Shown: in pieces, positions 24,330 to 32,096 of the stretch
How positions within the stretch are numbered: position 1 is the stretch's first letter
Layout of the letters: each line of letters begins with the position of its first letter
Assembly (NCBI GenBank): GCA_014860445.1
Contig: JACZJT010000036.1
Location: forward strand, 92,591-156,590
Length of the DNA: 64,000 nucleotides
Direction of reading: 5' to 3'
Source of the DNA: Burkholderiales bacterium
GTDB taxonomy: Bacteria; Pseudomonadota; Gammaproteobacteria; Burkholderiales; SG8-39
Notes under the pieces: generated by a model
What the model was told of the DNA's origin: nothing
Database searches by the model: none
The model's input: the letters and a program-made list of their open reading frames with translations, nothing else
Translations under genes and position numbers: made by a program

Positions 24330-25520
24330 CTACGCGAATTCCGCCGTTTCGACCGCGTAGATCTCGGGCAGGTGGCGCGCGATGCAGCTCCAGCGCCGGC
24401 CTTCATCGCGCCCCATCCACAGTTCCCCGCTGGTGGTGCCGAAATACAGCCCAACCGGATCGCGCGCGTCCGCCGTCATCGCCTGGCGCTTCACCGTCCA
24501 CCACGCCTGCTTCGCGGGCAGACCGGCATCCAGCCGCCGCCAGGTCTTGCCGCCGTTGCGCGTGCCGTAGACGGCGGGCTTGCCCTCGGGGCTGGTGCGC
24601 GGCCAAACCGTGGTGCCGTCCATCGGGAATACCCAGGCGGTGTTGTCGTCGCGCGGATGCACCACCAGCGGAAAACCAATATCGCCCACGCGCTTGGGCA
24701 TGCTCTTGCCGATGCGCACCCACTCGCGCGCGGGCAGATCCATCCGGTAAATGCCGCAATGGTTTTGCTGGTACAGCCTGTCCGGATTGCTCGGGCACAG
24801 GCGTACGCAATGCGGATCGTGAAAGCTCGGGTCGGCACGATCGAAGCCCTCGACCACGTCCAGCCCCTGCAGGATAGGTCTGAAACTGCGGCCTCCATCC
24901 ATGGATTCGTGCACGCCGCCGCCCGACATGGCGAAATACAGGTGCGCTGAATCGCGCGGATCGAAAATGATGGAGTGCAGCTTGGGACCGTCCGGCGTGC
25001 CGTCCTGTGCCGTGCCCATCCATTTGCGGTAGTTCGCGTCGTCGTTGACGGGCGAGAACGGATCCCAGCTGACGCCGCCGTCGCCCGAGCGGAACAGTCC
25101 CTGCGGCGAAGTGCCTGCGTACCAGACGCCCGGTTCGTCGCGATGGCCGGGCGTCAGCCAGAACGTGTGATCGACCGCGCGCCCCGGCTCGCCTGCCGCA
25201 GCCTTCGCGAATGCAGGTGGCCGTACGGCTTCCTTCCAACTGCGCCCCTTGTCGGTTGAACGAAACACTGTCGGGCCCAGGTGGCCGGTTTTGGCCGCCG
25301 CGAGCAGGGTGCGTCCGTCGCGCGGATCGAGCACCAGATGGCTGACGACATGTCCGAGAAAATGCGGCCCGTCGGCCCGCCAGGTCCTGCGCGCCGCATC
25401 GCCGGAGAACAACCATGCGCCCTTGCGGGTTGCCGCCAGCAGCACGACATTGCGCGCAGATTTCGCGCGCGGCACAGCCTGCGTCTTGCGACTTGCAGTT
25501 TTCGATTTTTTGCCTGCCAT
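24330..25520 (-). CDS. BNR/sialidase-like beta-propeller protein
   Basis: 396 residues with repeated Asp-box-like segments (STDKGRSW, SGDGGVSW, SMDGGRSF, TRNGGKTW and GRDEGRRW), which mark the turns of a beta-propeller of the BNR/sialidase/YCF48 type. Sialidase catalytic residues cannot be confirmed, and no signal peptide is evident: the N-terminus is Lys/Arg/Ser-rich (MAGKKSKTASRKTQ), so a cytoplasmic location is likely. It sits 11 bp after a YciI gene and 15 bp before the MoaD-like gene, suggesting a functional pair with MoaD. The enzymatic activity, if any, is unknown. Confidence 0.8.
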   Translation of the reverse strand: MAGKKSKTASRKTQAVPRAKSARNVVLLAATRKGAWLFSGDAARRTWRADGPHFLGHVVSHLVLDPRDGRTLLAAAKTGHLGPTVFRSTDKGRSWKEAVRPPAFAKAAAGEPGRAVDHTFWLTPGHRDEPGVWYAGTSPQGLFRSGDGGVSWDPFSPVNDDANYRKWMGTAQDGTPDGPKLHSIIFDPRDSAHLYFAMSGGGVHESMDGGRSFRPILQGLDVVEGFDRADPSFHDPHCVRLCPSNPDRLYQQNHCGIYRMDLPAREWVRIGKSMPKRVGDIGFPLVVHPRDDNTAWVFPMDGTTVWPRTSPEGKPAVYGTRNGGKTWRRLDAGLPAKQAWWTVKRQAMTADARDPVGLYFGTTSGELWMGRDEGRRWSCIARHLPEIYAVETAEFA

Positions 25521-25531
25521 GGCCCTCTCCT

Positions 25532-25891
25532 TTAGCGCTGTTGCAGACGCGCGGCAACGGTTTCACGAATCGGGCGTATCGGCCGCACTTCGATACAGCC
25601 CACGCGTGCCGGCGGGATCTTTGCGGCGATCTGGATCGCTTCATTCAAGTCCCTGGCTTCGATCATGTAAAAGCCGGCAAGCTGCTCCTTGGTTTCGGCG
25701 AATGGGCCGTCGGTGACGGACAGCTTGCCGTTGCGCATGCGCACTGTTGTGGCCGTTTGCACCGACTGCAGCGCCTCCGAGGCAAGGCAATAGCCGCTTC
25801 CGCGGATTTCGGTGTCGTAGGCCACGCAGTCTTCGTCGGGCAGTTCATCCAATCGCTTTTCATCCAGGTATACCAGGCATAGATATTTCAT
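25532..25891 (-). CDS. YciI/DGPF-family protein
   Basis: 119 residues with the DGPF core (VTDGPFAETKEQLAGFYMIEA) and the usual opening MKYLCLVYLDE. YciI-like proteins have a ferredoxin-like alpha/beta fold and often accompany ECF sigma factors; their biochemical function is poorly defined. It is the third of four small genes downstream of the ECF42-like sigma factor, 60 bp after the VOC gene, and is followed after 11 bp by the BNR-propeller gene. It is clearly paralogous to the other YciI gene at 26455-26874. Confidence 0.88.
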   Translation of the reverse strand: MKYLCLVYLDEKRLDELPDEDCVAYDTEIRGSGYCLASEALQSVQTATTVRMRNGKLSVTDGPFAETKEQLAGFYMIEARDLNEAIQIAAKIPPARVGCIEVRPIRPIRETVAARLQQR

Positions 25892-25951
25892 ATTTTGCTC
25901 CGGATAGTGATTGATGAATCTGAATGCCTATTCTTTGCCCGTGGCACGCGC

Positions 25952-26419
25952 TCAGCCGCCCATCTTCTGCATCGCCTGCATCATATCTTCGCGGCTGACG
26001 TCGCGCAGATGCGTAGCGACCGACCATGAATGGCCGAACGGGTCTTCCAACTTGCCATAGCGATCGCCCCAGAACATATCTGCCACCGGCATGGTGATTT
26101 TCGCGCCGGCGGCGACCGCGCGCGCGACGACGGCGTCGACGTCCGCGACGTACAGATGGATCGTAACCGGCGTTCCCTTGAGCGACTTCGGTCCGAATGC
26201 ACCCCACTCGGGCATCTCGTCGACCAGCATCACCGCGGATCCTTCGATACGGATCATGGCATGCATCAGTCTTCCATTCGGGCCGGGCAGCCGGCCCGCT
26301 TCGACTGCGTTGAACGCTTTCTTGTAGAACTCGATTGCCTCCGCCGCGCCGGCGCAGACCAGGTGCGGCGTGACGGTATGCATGTCGTCTGGGATGGGCT
26401 TCACTGCTGTCATGATCAT
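25952..26419 (-). CDS. VOC/glyoxalase-superfamily protein (PhnB-like)
   Basis: 155 residues with the PhnB-like pattern of the vicinal oxygen chelate superfamily: TPHLVCAGAAEAIEFYKKAF near the N-terminus, MIRIEGSAVMLVDE in the middle, and FWGDRYGKLEDPFGHSWSVATH at the C-terminus. VOC enzymes use a metal for isomerisation, ring cleavage or fosfomycin-type chemistry, but PhnB-like members rarely have a known substrate. It lies between two YciI genes (gaps of 35 and 60 bp) in the sigma-factor transcript, an association common for ECF42 regulons. Confidence 0.87.
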   Translation of the reverse strand: MIMTAVKPIPDDMHTVTPHLVCAGAAEAIEFYKKAFNAVEAGRLPGPNGRLMHAMIRIEGSAVMLVDEMPEWGAFGPKSLKGTPVTIHLYVADVDAVVARAVAAGAKITMPVADMFWGDRYGKLEDPFGHSWSVATHLRDVSREDMMQAMQKMGG

Positions 26420-26454
26420 GTTCTCCTGTAGTTGACTTCCCGCACCGGTGTGCG

Positions 26455-26874
26455 CTATTTGCCCTTAGCCAGGCCCATTTCGCGAAACCGCTCGATGGCT
26501 ACGCTGGGTCCGAAATCCTCAAGTTCAAAAAACTCGCGCACCTCGATTTCGCCCGCCTTGCCATCGTCTGCAGGATTGGGAAAGCGCGAGGTCAATTCGA
26601 GCGCTTCTTCCCGCGACTTCACATTGATGATGGTGTAGCCGGCGATCATTTCCTTGGTCTCGGCAAACGGCCCGTCGACGACCGTGCGCTGGTCGCCGGA
26701 ATACTTGACGCGCCAACCCTGCGAACTCGGCTTGAGTCCGGAGGCATCGACCAGCACGCCGGATTTCAGCAGTTCCTCGTGGTATTTTTGCATGGTCGAA
26801 AGCAAGGCTTCATCCGGCATGACGCCGGCCTCCGAGTCCCTGGTCGCCTTAACAATTATCATGAACTTCATTTC
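26455..26874 (-). CDS. YciI/DGPF-family protein (second copy)
   Basis: 139 residues from ATG 26872-26874 (MKFMIIVKATRDSEAG); the frame opens 16 codons upstream without a better start. It contains VVDGPFAETKEMIAGYTIINV, the DGPF signature, and a longer acidic tail (EIEVREFFELEDFGP) of the kind found in PhnB/DGPF families. It is the first gene after the sigma factor, 139 bp downstream, and so the most likely direct partner in the ECF42-DGPF pairing. Confidence 0.88.
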   Translation of the reverse strand, partial: EMKFMIIVKATRDSEAGVMPDEALLSTMQKYHEELLKSGVLVDASGLKPSSQGWRVKYSGDQRTVVDGPFAETKEMIAGYTIINVKSREEALELTSRFPNPADDGKAGEIEVREFFELEDFGPSVAIERFREMGLAKGK

Positions 26875-27013
26875 ACATCTCCTTGTTCTTATACAACATA
26901 TGTTTAAAACGCAACCGACCAATTCAGGCCGATCAACGCGCTGCCCGGCGCCGTGAATCAGCTGTATGCGTCCTCTAGTCGAACGGCAAAGCCCGATTTC
27001 GACAAAGCCTGAA

Positions 27014-28264
27014 TTAATTTTTGAGTTGGGCCAAGCGGCGCTCGAGGAAGCGCCGCTCCGGCCCCTGCCGGGTAAGCGCCAGCGCGCGCTGGTAGGACGC
27101 GCGCGCTTCCGCCGTTTTCTCCAGCCGCCGGCACAGGTCCGCGCGCGCAGCGTGCGCGAGACGGTAGTCCGACAGCTCGCCGCGCTCGAGGATGGCGTCG
27201 ATCAGGGCCAATCCGGCGGCGGGGCCGTCGCGCATCGCTACCGCCACCGCGCGGTTCAGTTCGACCACGGGCGACGGCTCTGCCTGTGCAAGCAGTTCAT
27301 ACAGGCCGACGATCTCCGTCCAATCGGTCGCGTTCATGCCTGGCGCATCTGCATGTACCGCTGCGATCGCCGCCTGCAGGCAATACGCGCCGGGCCGGCG
27401 CATGGGCAGCGCGCGTTCGACCAGCGCAATGCCCTCTTCGATATGCCCGCGATTCCAGAGCGCGCGGTCCTGTTCGTCGAGCAGGATCAGATCGCCCGTG
27501 GGCGAGCTGCGCGCCGCGCGCCGCGATTCATGCAGCAGCATCAGCGCAAGCAGGCCCATCGCCTCGGGTTCGGGCAGGAGTTCGACCAGCAGCCGCGCCA
27601 GGCGGATCGCCTCGCCGGAGAGGTCGTGCCGCGTGAGCGTCTCGCCCGACGAAGCGGAATAGCCCTCGTTGAACACCAGGTAGATTACCCGCAGCACGCT
27701 TTCGAGCCGCTGCGGCAGTTCCTCCGGCGCAGGCACCTGATAGGGAATCCCGGCGTCTCGTATCTTCGACTTCGCGCGCACGATGCGCTGCGCCACGGTC
27801 GGCGCAGCCGTTAGAAAAGCGTGCGCAATCTCCTCGGTGCTGAGGCCGCACACCTCGCGCAGCGTGAGCGCCACCTGTGCGTCGGGCGACAGGGCCGGAT
27901 GGCAGCAGATGAACACCAGGCGCAGGCGGTCGTCCTCGATGCCCTCGCTCTCAGGTGCGGCGCTGTCGTCGGCAATGTTTTCTGCGTGTTCGGCGTAATC
28001 ATCCAGTGCGTCGAAGCGCGCGCGCCGGCGCAGGCCGTCGATCGCCTTGAAGCGGCCGGCCGATACCAGCCAGGCGCGCGCATTCGCCGGCACGCCGTCG
28101 CGCGGCCATTGTTCCAATGCCGCCCGGAACGCTTCGTGCAGCGCTTCCTCGGCAATGTCGAAATCACCGAGGAGCCGGATCAGCGTGGCGAATACGCGGC
28201 GCGACTCGGAACGGTAGATGCCGTCCACGATTTCGCGCATGTCCCTGAAACCATCTTCGCTCAT
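27014..28264 (-). CDS. ECF sigma factor with long C-terminal helical extension (ECF42-like)
   Basis: 416 residues. Sigma region 2 (about 20-90: IRLLGDFDIAEEALHEAF) and region 4 (about 115-165: LTLREVCGLSTEEIAHAFL) are followed by a 230-residue extension with the ECF42 hallmarks YLVFNEGYSASSGE, LLLHESRRAAR and PSPVVELNRAVAVAM, which form TPR-like helices. ECF42 sigma factors lack a classical anti-sigma gene, and the C-terminal extension is needed for activity. They typically control adjacent DGPF/YciI genes, as found here downstream. The divergent molybdenum-hydroxylase operon starts 133 bp away. Segments resembling ATCGAGGT in that gap could be promoter elements but are not proven. Confidence 0.9.
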   Translation of the reverse strand: MSEDGFRDMREIVDGIYRSESRRVFATLIRLLGDFDIAEEALHEAFRAALEQWPRDGVPANARAWLVSAGRFKAIDGLRRRARFDALDDYAEHAENIADDSAAPESEGIEDDRLRLVFICCHPALSPDAQVALTLREVCGLSTEEIAHAFLTAAPTVAQRIVRAKSKIRDAGIPYQVPAPEELPQRLESVLRVIYLVFNEGYSASSGETLTRHDLSGEAIRLARLLVELLPEPEAMGLLALMLLHESRRAARSSPTGDLILLDEQDRALWNRGHIEEGIALVERALPMRRPGAYCLQAAIAAVHADAPGMNATDWTEIVGLYELLAQAEPSPVVELNRAVAVAMRDGPAAGLALIDAILERGELSDYRLAHAARADLCRRLEKTAEARASYQRALALTRQGPERRFLERRLAQLKN

Positions 28265-28397
28265 CGGCGCCCACCTCCGTGTCGCCCCTGTGTCGCGTTA
28301 GTTTAATCGAGGTGGAAACCTCCGCAGCGCCAACGCGCGACAGGAAAGCCCCTGCCGGGTGTGATAAATTAGCCTGCAAATCAATCGAGGTTTCCGC

Positions 28398-29237
28398 GTG
28401 CCCACCTACCTGCGACCCACCCGCCAGTCCGAGGCCCTCGCCGCACTTGCGCAGGGCAAGTTCACCGTCCTCGCGGGCGGCACCGACTACTATCCCGCTC
28501 GCGTCGGAAAGCCGCTCTCGGACGATATTCTCGACATCAGCGCGATCGAGGCCTTGCGCGGCGTGCGGGAAGAAGCAGATCACTGGCGCATAGGCGCGAC
28601 CACCACTTGGAGCGACCTGATCGCGGCCGCGCTGCCGCCACTGTTCGACGGCTTGAAACTCGCTGCGCGCGAAATCGGCGGCGTGCAGATTCAGAACGCG
28701 GGCAGCATCGCCGGCAATCTGTGCAACGCCTCGCCCGCCGCAGACGGCGTGCCGCCCCTGCTCACGCTGGACGCGCGCGTCGAAATCGCCGACGCCAAGG
28801 GGAGTTCCACTGTGGCGCTCGCTGATTTCATACTCGGCAACCGCAAGACGCTGCTGCGTCAGGACCAGCTGCTCACCGCCATCCTGGTTCCCAAGTCCGC
28901 GCATCCGGAGCGCAGCCACTTCGCAAAGCTGGGCGCGCGCGAATACCTGGTCGTCTCCATCGCCATGGTCGCCGCGACGCTGCAAATCGAAGCCGGACAG
29001 GTGCGCGCCGCGCGCATCGCCGTAGGATCCTGCTCACCCGTGGCGCGACGCCTGCCGCTCGCTGAAGCGGCGCTGGCGGGCAAGCCCTGTACCGGCAGCT
29101 TGGGTGAATTTCTACGTGAAGACCATTTTGCCGCACTCTCACCCATCGACGACGTGCGCGCCAGTGCCGAATACCGGCTGGATGCCGCGCTTACGCTCGC
29201 AAAGCGCGTGCTCAACCAGCTCGGAGCGCAGACATGA
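28398..29237 (+). CDS. FAD-binding subunit of a molybdenum hydroxylase (CoxM/XdhB-like)
   Basis: 279 residues, GTG start. The FAD-binding fold of the xanthine dehydrogenase family is clear: VLAGGTDYYPARVGKPLSD near residue 30 and the second FAD contact GGVQIQNAGSIAGNLCNASP at about 95-115, with a C-terminal CO-dehydrogenase flavoprotein-like domain. It passes electrons between the iron-sulfur centres and the external acceptor. It overlaps the fused large subunit by four bases (ATGA), so the two are one transcript and presumably form a two-polypeptide enzyme. The substrate is not readable; the reductase downstream suggests an N-heterocycle. Confidence 0.9.
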   Translation: MPTYLRPTRQSEALAALAQGKFTVLAGGTDYYPARVGKPLSDDILDISAIEALRGVREEADHWRIGATTTWSDLIAAALPPLFDGLKLAAREIGGVQIQNAGSIAGNLCNASPAADGVPPLLTLDARVEIADAKGSSTVALADFILGNRKTLLRQDQLLTAILVPKSAHPERSHFAKLGAREYLVVSIAMVAATLQIEAGQVRAARIAVGSCSPVARRLPLAEAALAGKPCTGSLGEFLREDHFAALSPIDDVRASAEYRLDAALTLAKRVLNQLGAQT

Positions 29238-31975
29238 GTCAGGGACGGGAAGATCGCATGCAGCTTCGCGTCAATGGCCGCAGCTATGACTATGCGGGAA
29301 GTCCGGCAAAGCGCCTGTCCGACGTGCTGCGCGACGATCTCGGGCTCACCGGGACCAAGGTCGGCTGCAACGCCGGCGACTGCGGCGCCTGCACCGTTCT
29401 GCTAGACGGAAAACAAGTCTGCTCCTGCCTTACTGCCGTCGCGCAAGCCAGCGGACGCGAAGTGACCACGGTGGAAGGTCTGGCAGTGAACAACACGCTT
29501 TCCGGACTTCAGCGCGCATTTCACAGGCACGGCGCGGCGCAATGCGGCATCTGCACGCCGGGCATGCTGGTCGCCGCAGCCGATCTATTGTCGAAGAACA
29601 AGCAGCCCAGTGCAGATCAAGTGAAAGACGCGTTGGGCGGGGTGCTGTGCCGCTGCACGGGCTACCAGAAAATAATCGAGGCGATCCTGGATGCCGCGCA
29701 GGCGGAGTTACCGCCCTCACCCGCGGTGGGATCGGCCATCGGCGCGCGCGCGCCGAAGGTGGACGGGCTGCCCAAGCTCACGGGCGAAGAGCGCTATGGC
29801 GCAGACTCCATCCCCGCGCATGCATTGTGGCTGCGCGTGCTGCGCTCGCCCTATCATCACGCCTCCTTCGAAGTCGGCGATCTCGCCGCATTCGCCGCCG
29901 CGCATCCGGGCATCGCGCGCGTGCTGAGCGCGCGCGACGTGCCCAGCAACGGTTTCGGCATTTATCCGCACATCAAGGACCAGCCGGTGCTCGCAGCTGG
30001 CAAGGTGAATTTTCGCGGCGAAGCGGTGCTCGCACTGGTCGGCACGCGCGCCGCAGTCGAGGCGGTGAGCGACGCCGAGGTGCCGATCGCGTTCAAGGAA
30101 TTGCCTGCGGTGATGGGTATCGCCGCGGCCGCTGCGCCCGGCGCAGCACTGGTGCAGGCGGACAAGCCGGGCAACGTGCTGCTCGATGGCTGGGTCAGAA
30201 AAGGCAAGGCTGCGGCCGCATTCGCCGCCTGCGCCGCGGTCGCCGAAGCGGAATTCGAGACCGGCTTCGTCGAACACGCCTATATCGAACCCGAGGCCGG
30301 ATGGGCGGAGCGCATCGGCGATCGCCTCGAAATCCATGTGACCACCCAGACACCCTATATGGACCGCGACGAAATGGCGGTGGTGATGAAACTCAAGCGC
30401 GAGCAGATCCGCATCGTCCCCACGGCCTGCGGCGGGGGCTTCGGCGGCAAGCTCGATCTGTCGGTGCAGCCGTTGATCGGCGTGGCCGCCTGGCTCCTGG
30501 GCAAACCCGTGGCCTGCATCTACACGCGGCCCGAGAGCATGGCGTCCAGCACCAAGCGCCACCCCTCGCGCATCTCGATCAAGTCGGGCTGCGATGCGTC
30601 CGGCAAGCTGATCGCCATCGAAACCGCAGCCGATTTCGACACCGGCGCCTACGCGAGCTGGGGTCCGACCGTGGCGACGCGCGTGCCCATACACGCGAGC
30701 GGCCCCTACTTCGTGCCGCATGTGACGGCGCGCGGCCGCGCATTTTTCACCCACTGTCATCCCTCCGGCGCCTTCCGCGGCTTCGGCGTTCCGCAGGGCG
30801 CGATCGCGCACGAAGCCATGATGGACGAATTGGCCGACAAAATCGGCATGGACCGGCTCGCGTTCCGCAGCGTGAATGCGCTCAAGGCGGGCGACGCGAC
30901 GGCGACGGGGCAGGTGCTGACGCATTCGGCCGGACTGCCGCAATGCCTGGATGCGCTCAAGCCGCATTGGGACGCAGCGCTCGCCGCCTGCGCCGCTTAC
31001 AACAAGACCGCAAAAACAAAACGGCGCGGCACCGGCATCGGCTGCATGTGGTACGGGATCGGCAACACCGCGCTCTCCAATCCCTCGACCATGCGCATCG
31101 GCCTTTCCGCAAAAGGCGAACTCACGCTGTACAACGGCGCGGTCGACATCGGTCAGGGTTCGAACACCATTCTCACCCAGATCGCCGCCGACGCGCTCGG
31201 CCTGCCCATGGATCAGTTCCGTATCGTCATGGGCGACACCGATCTCACCGCCGACGCCGGCAAGACTTCGGCGTCGCGCCAGACTTTCGTATCGGGAAAA
31301 GCGGTAGAAATCGCAGGTCGGGACCTGCGCGCAAAACTGCTCGGCCTGCTTGAGGCCGGCGCGGACGCGGCACTTACGCTGGAGGGCAGTTTGATCAAGG
31401 CGCGCGATGCGCAGGGCGAACATCAATACGATCTCGCCTGGCTGCCATCGCGGCACGGCCATGACGCGCTGCTGGGAGAGGGCAGCTTCGATCCGCCCAC
31501 CAGCCCGCAGGATGCGGACGGCCAGGGCGTGCCGTATGCAACCTATGCCTTCGCCGCGCAAATGGCCGTGGTCGAAGTGGATTGCGAGCTGGGCACGGTC
31601 AAAGTGCTCGAAATCGTCGCAGCGCACGACGTGGGCAAGGCCATCAATCCCATCCAGGTCGAGGGCCAGATCCACGGCGGCACCATACAGGGGCTGGGCC
31701 TGGCCTTGATGGAGGAATACCTGCCGGGACGCACCGAAAATCTGCACGACTATCTGATTCCGACGATAGGCGACATGCCGAACATGAAATGCATCCTGAT
31801 CGAGGATGCCGAACCCCTGGGTCCCTCAGGCGCAAAAGGTGTGGGCGAGCCTGGCCTGATTCCGACAGCACCGGCGATACTCGGCGCGATCCAGCACGCC
31901 ACCGGCGTGCGCATGCGCCAGGTGCCGGTACTGCCGCACCGCTTGCGCGCGGCAATTAAGCAGGCACAAGAATGA
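29234..31975 (+). CDS. Fused 2Fe-2S and molybdopterin-binding subunit of a molybdenum hydroxylase
   Basis: 913 residues. Residues 1-160 are the small-subunit module, with the plant-type cluster GCNAGDCGACTVLLDGKQVC and the second cluster CGICTPG...CRCTG. From about residue 175 the molybdopterin subunit follows without a break, with FVEHAYIEPEAG, GGGFGGKLDL, SGAFRGFGVPQG and the catalytic glutamate Glu872 in GVGEPGL. Such enzymes hydroxylate aldehydes or N-heterocycles with water as oxygen source. The Xdh/nicotinate dehydrogenase-like Mo loop (GAFRGFG) differs from the AYRCSFR of CO dehydrogenase, so CO is not the substrate. The fusion of small and large subunits is less common than separate genes. 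A Cys-rich reductase gene follows. Confidence 0.92.
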   Translation: MSQGREDRMQLRVNGRSYDYAGSPAKRLSDVLRDDLGLTGTKVGCNAGDCGACTVLLDGKQVCSCLTAVAQASGREVTTVEGLAVNNTLSGLQRAFHRHGAAQCGICTPGMLVAAADLLSKNKQPSADQVKDALGGVLCRCTGYQKIIEAILDAAQAELPPSPAVGSAIGARAPKVDGLPKLTGEERYGADSIPAHALWLRVLRSPYHHASFEVGDLAAFAAAHPGIARVLSARDVPSNGFGIYPHIKDQPVLAAGKVNFRGEAVLALVGTRAAVEAVSDAEVPIAFKELPAVMGIAAAAAPGAALVQADKPGNVLLDGWVRKGKAAAAFAACAAVAEAEFETGFVEHAYIEPEAGWAERIGDRLEIHVTTQTPYMDRDEMAVVMKLKREQIRIVPTACGGGFGGKLDLSVQPLIGVAAWLLGKPVACIYTRPESMASSTKRHPSRISIKSGCDASGKLIAIETAADFDTGAYASWGPTVATRVPIHASGPYFVPHVTARGRAFFTHCHPSGAFRGFGVPQGAIAHEAMMDELADKIGMDRLAFRSVNALKAGDATATGQVLTHSAGLPQCLDALKPHWDAALAACAAYNKTAKTKRRGTGIGCMWYGIGNTALSNPSTMRIGLSAKGELTLYNGAVDIGQGSNTILTQIAADALGLPMDQFRIVMGDTDLTADAGKTSASRQTFVSGKAVEIAGRDLRAKLLGLLEAGADAALTLEGSLIKARDAQGEHQYDLAWLPSRHGHDALLGEGSFDPPTSPQDADGQGVPYATYAFAAQMAVVEVDCELGTVKVLEIVAAHDVGKAINPIQVEGQIHGGTIQGLGLALMEEYLPGRTENLHDYLIPTIGDMPNMKCILIEDAEPLGPSGAKGVGEPGLIPTAPAILGAIQHATGVRMRQVPVLPHRLRAAIKQAQE

Positions 31976-31989
31976 CTCCCTCAATTTCT

Positions 31990-32069
31990 GTCATTCCGAG
32001 GCCAATGGCCGAGGAATCTGCTGTTGCGCTCACCATGAAAAGCAGATTCCTCGCGTTGCTCGGAATGAC
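31990..32069. repeat. CATTCCGAG palindromic repeat, copy 2
   Basis: GTCATTCCGAG...GAGGAATCTGCT is mirrored by AGCAGATTCCTCG...CTCGGAATGAC, giving an 80-bp hairpin related to that at 20168-20248. The outermost TGTCATTCCGAG arms match perfectly. It fills the gap between the molybdenum hydroxylase and the reductase gene and may modulate expression within the operon. Confidence 0.83.
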
Positions 32070-32096
32070 AGCCGCCACGCAAATAAGGCCCAACTG

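Noticed and set aside
29234..31975. Aerobic CO dehydrogenase
   Set aside because: The AYRCSFR active-site loop of CoxL is absent; the loop reads GAFRGFG, as in xanthine- and nicotinate-type hydroxylases.
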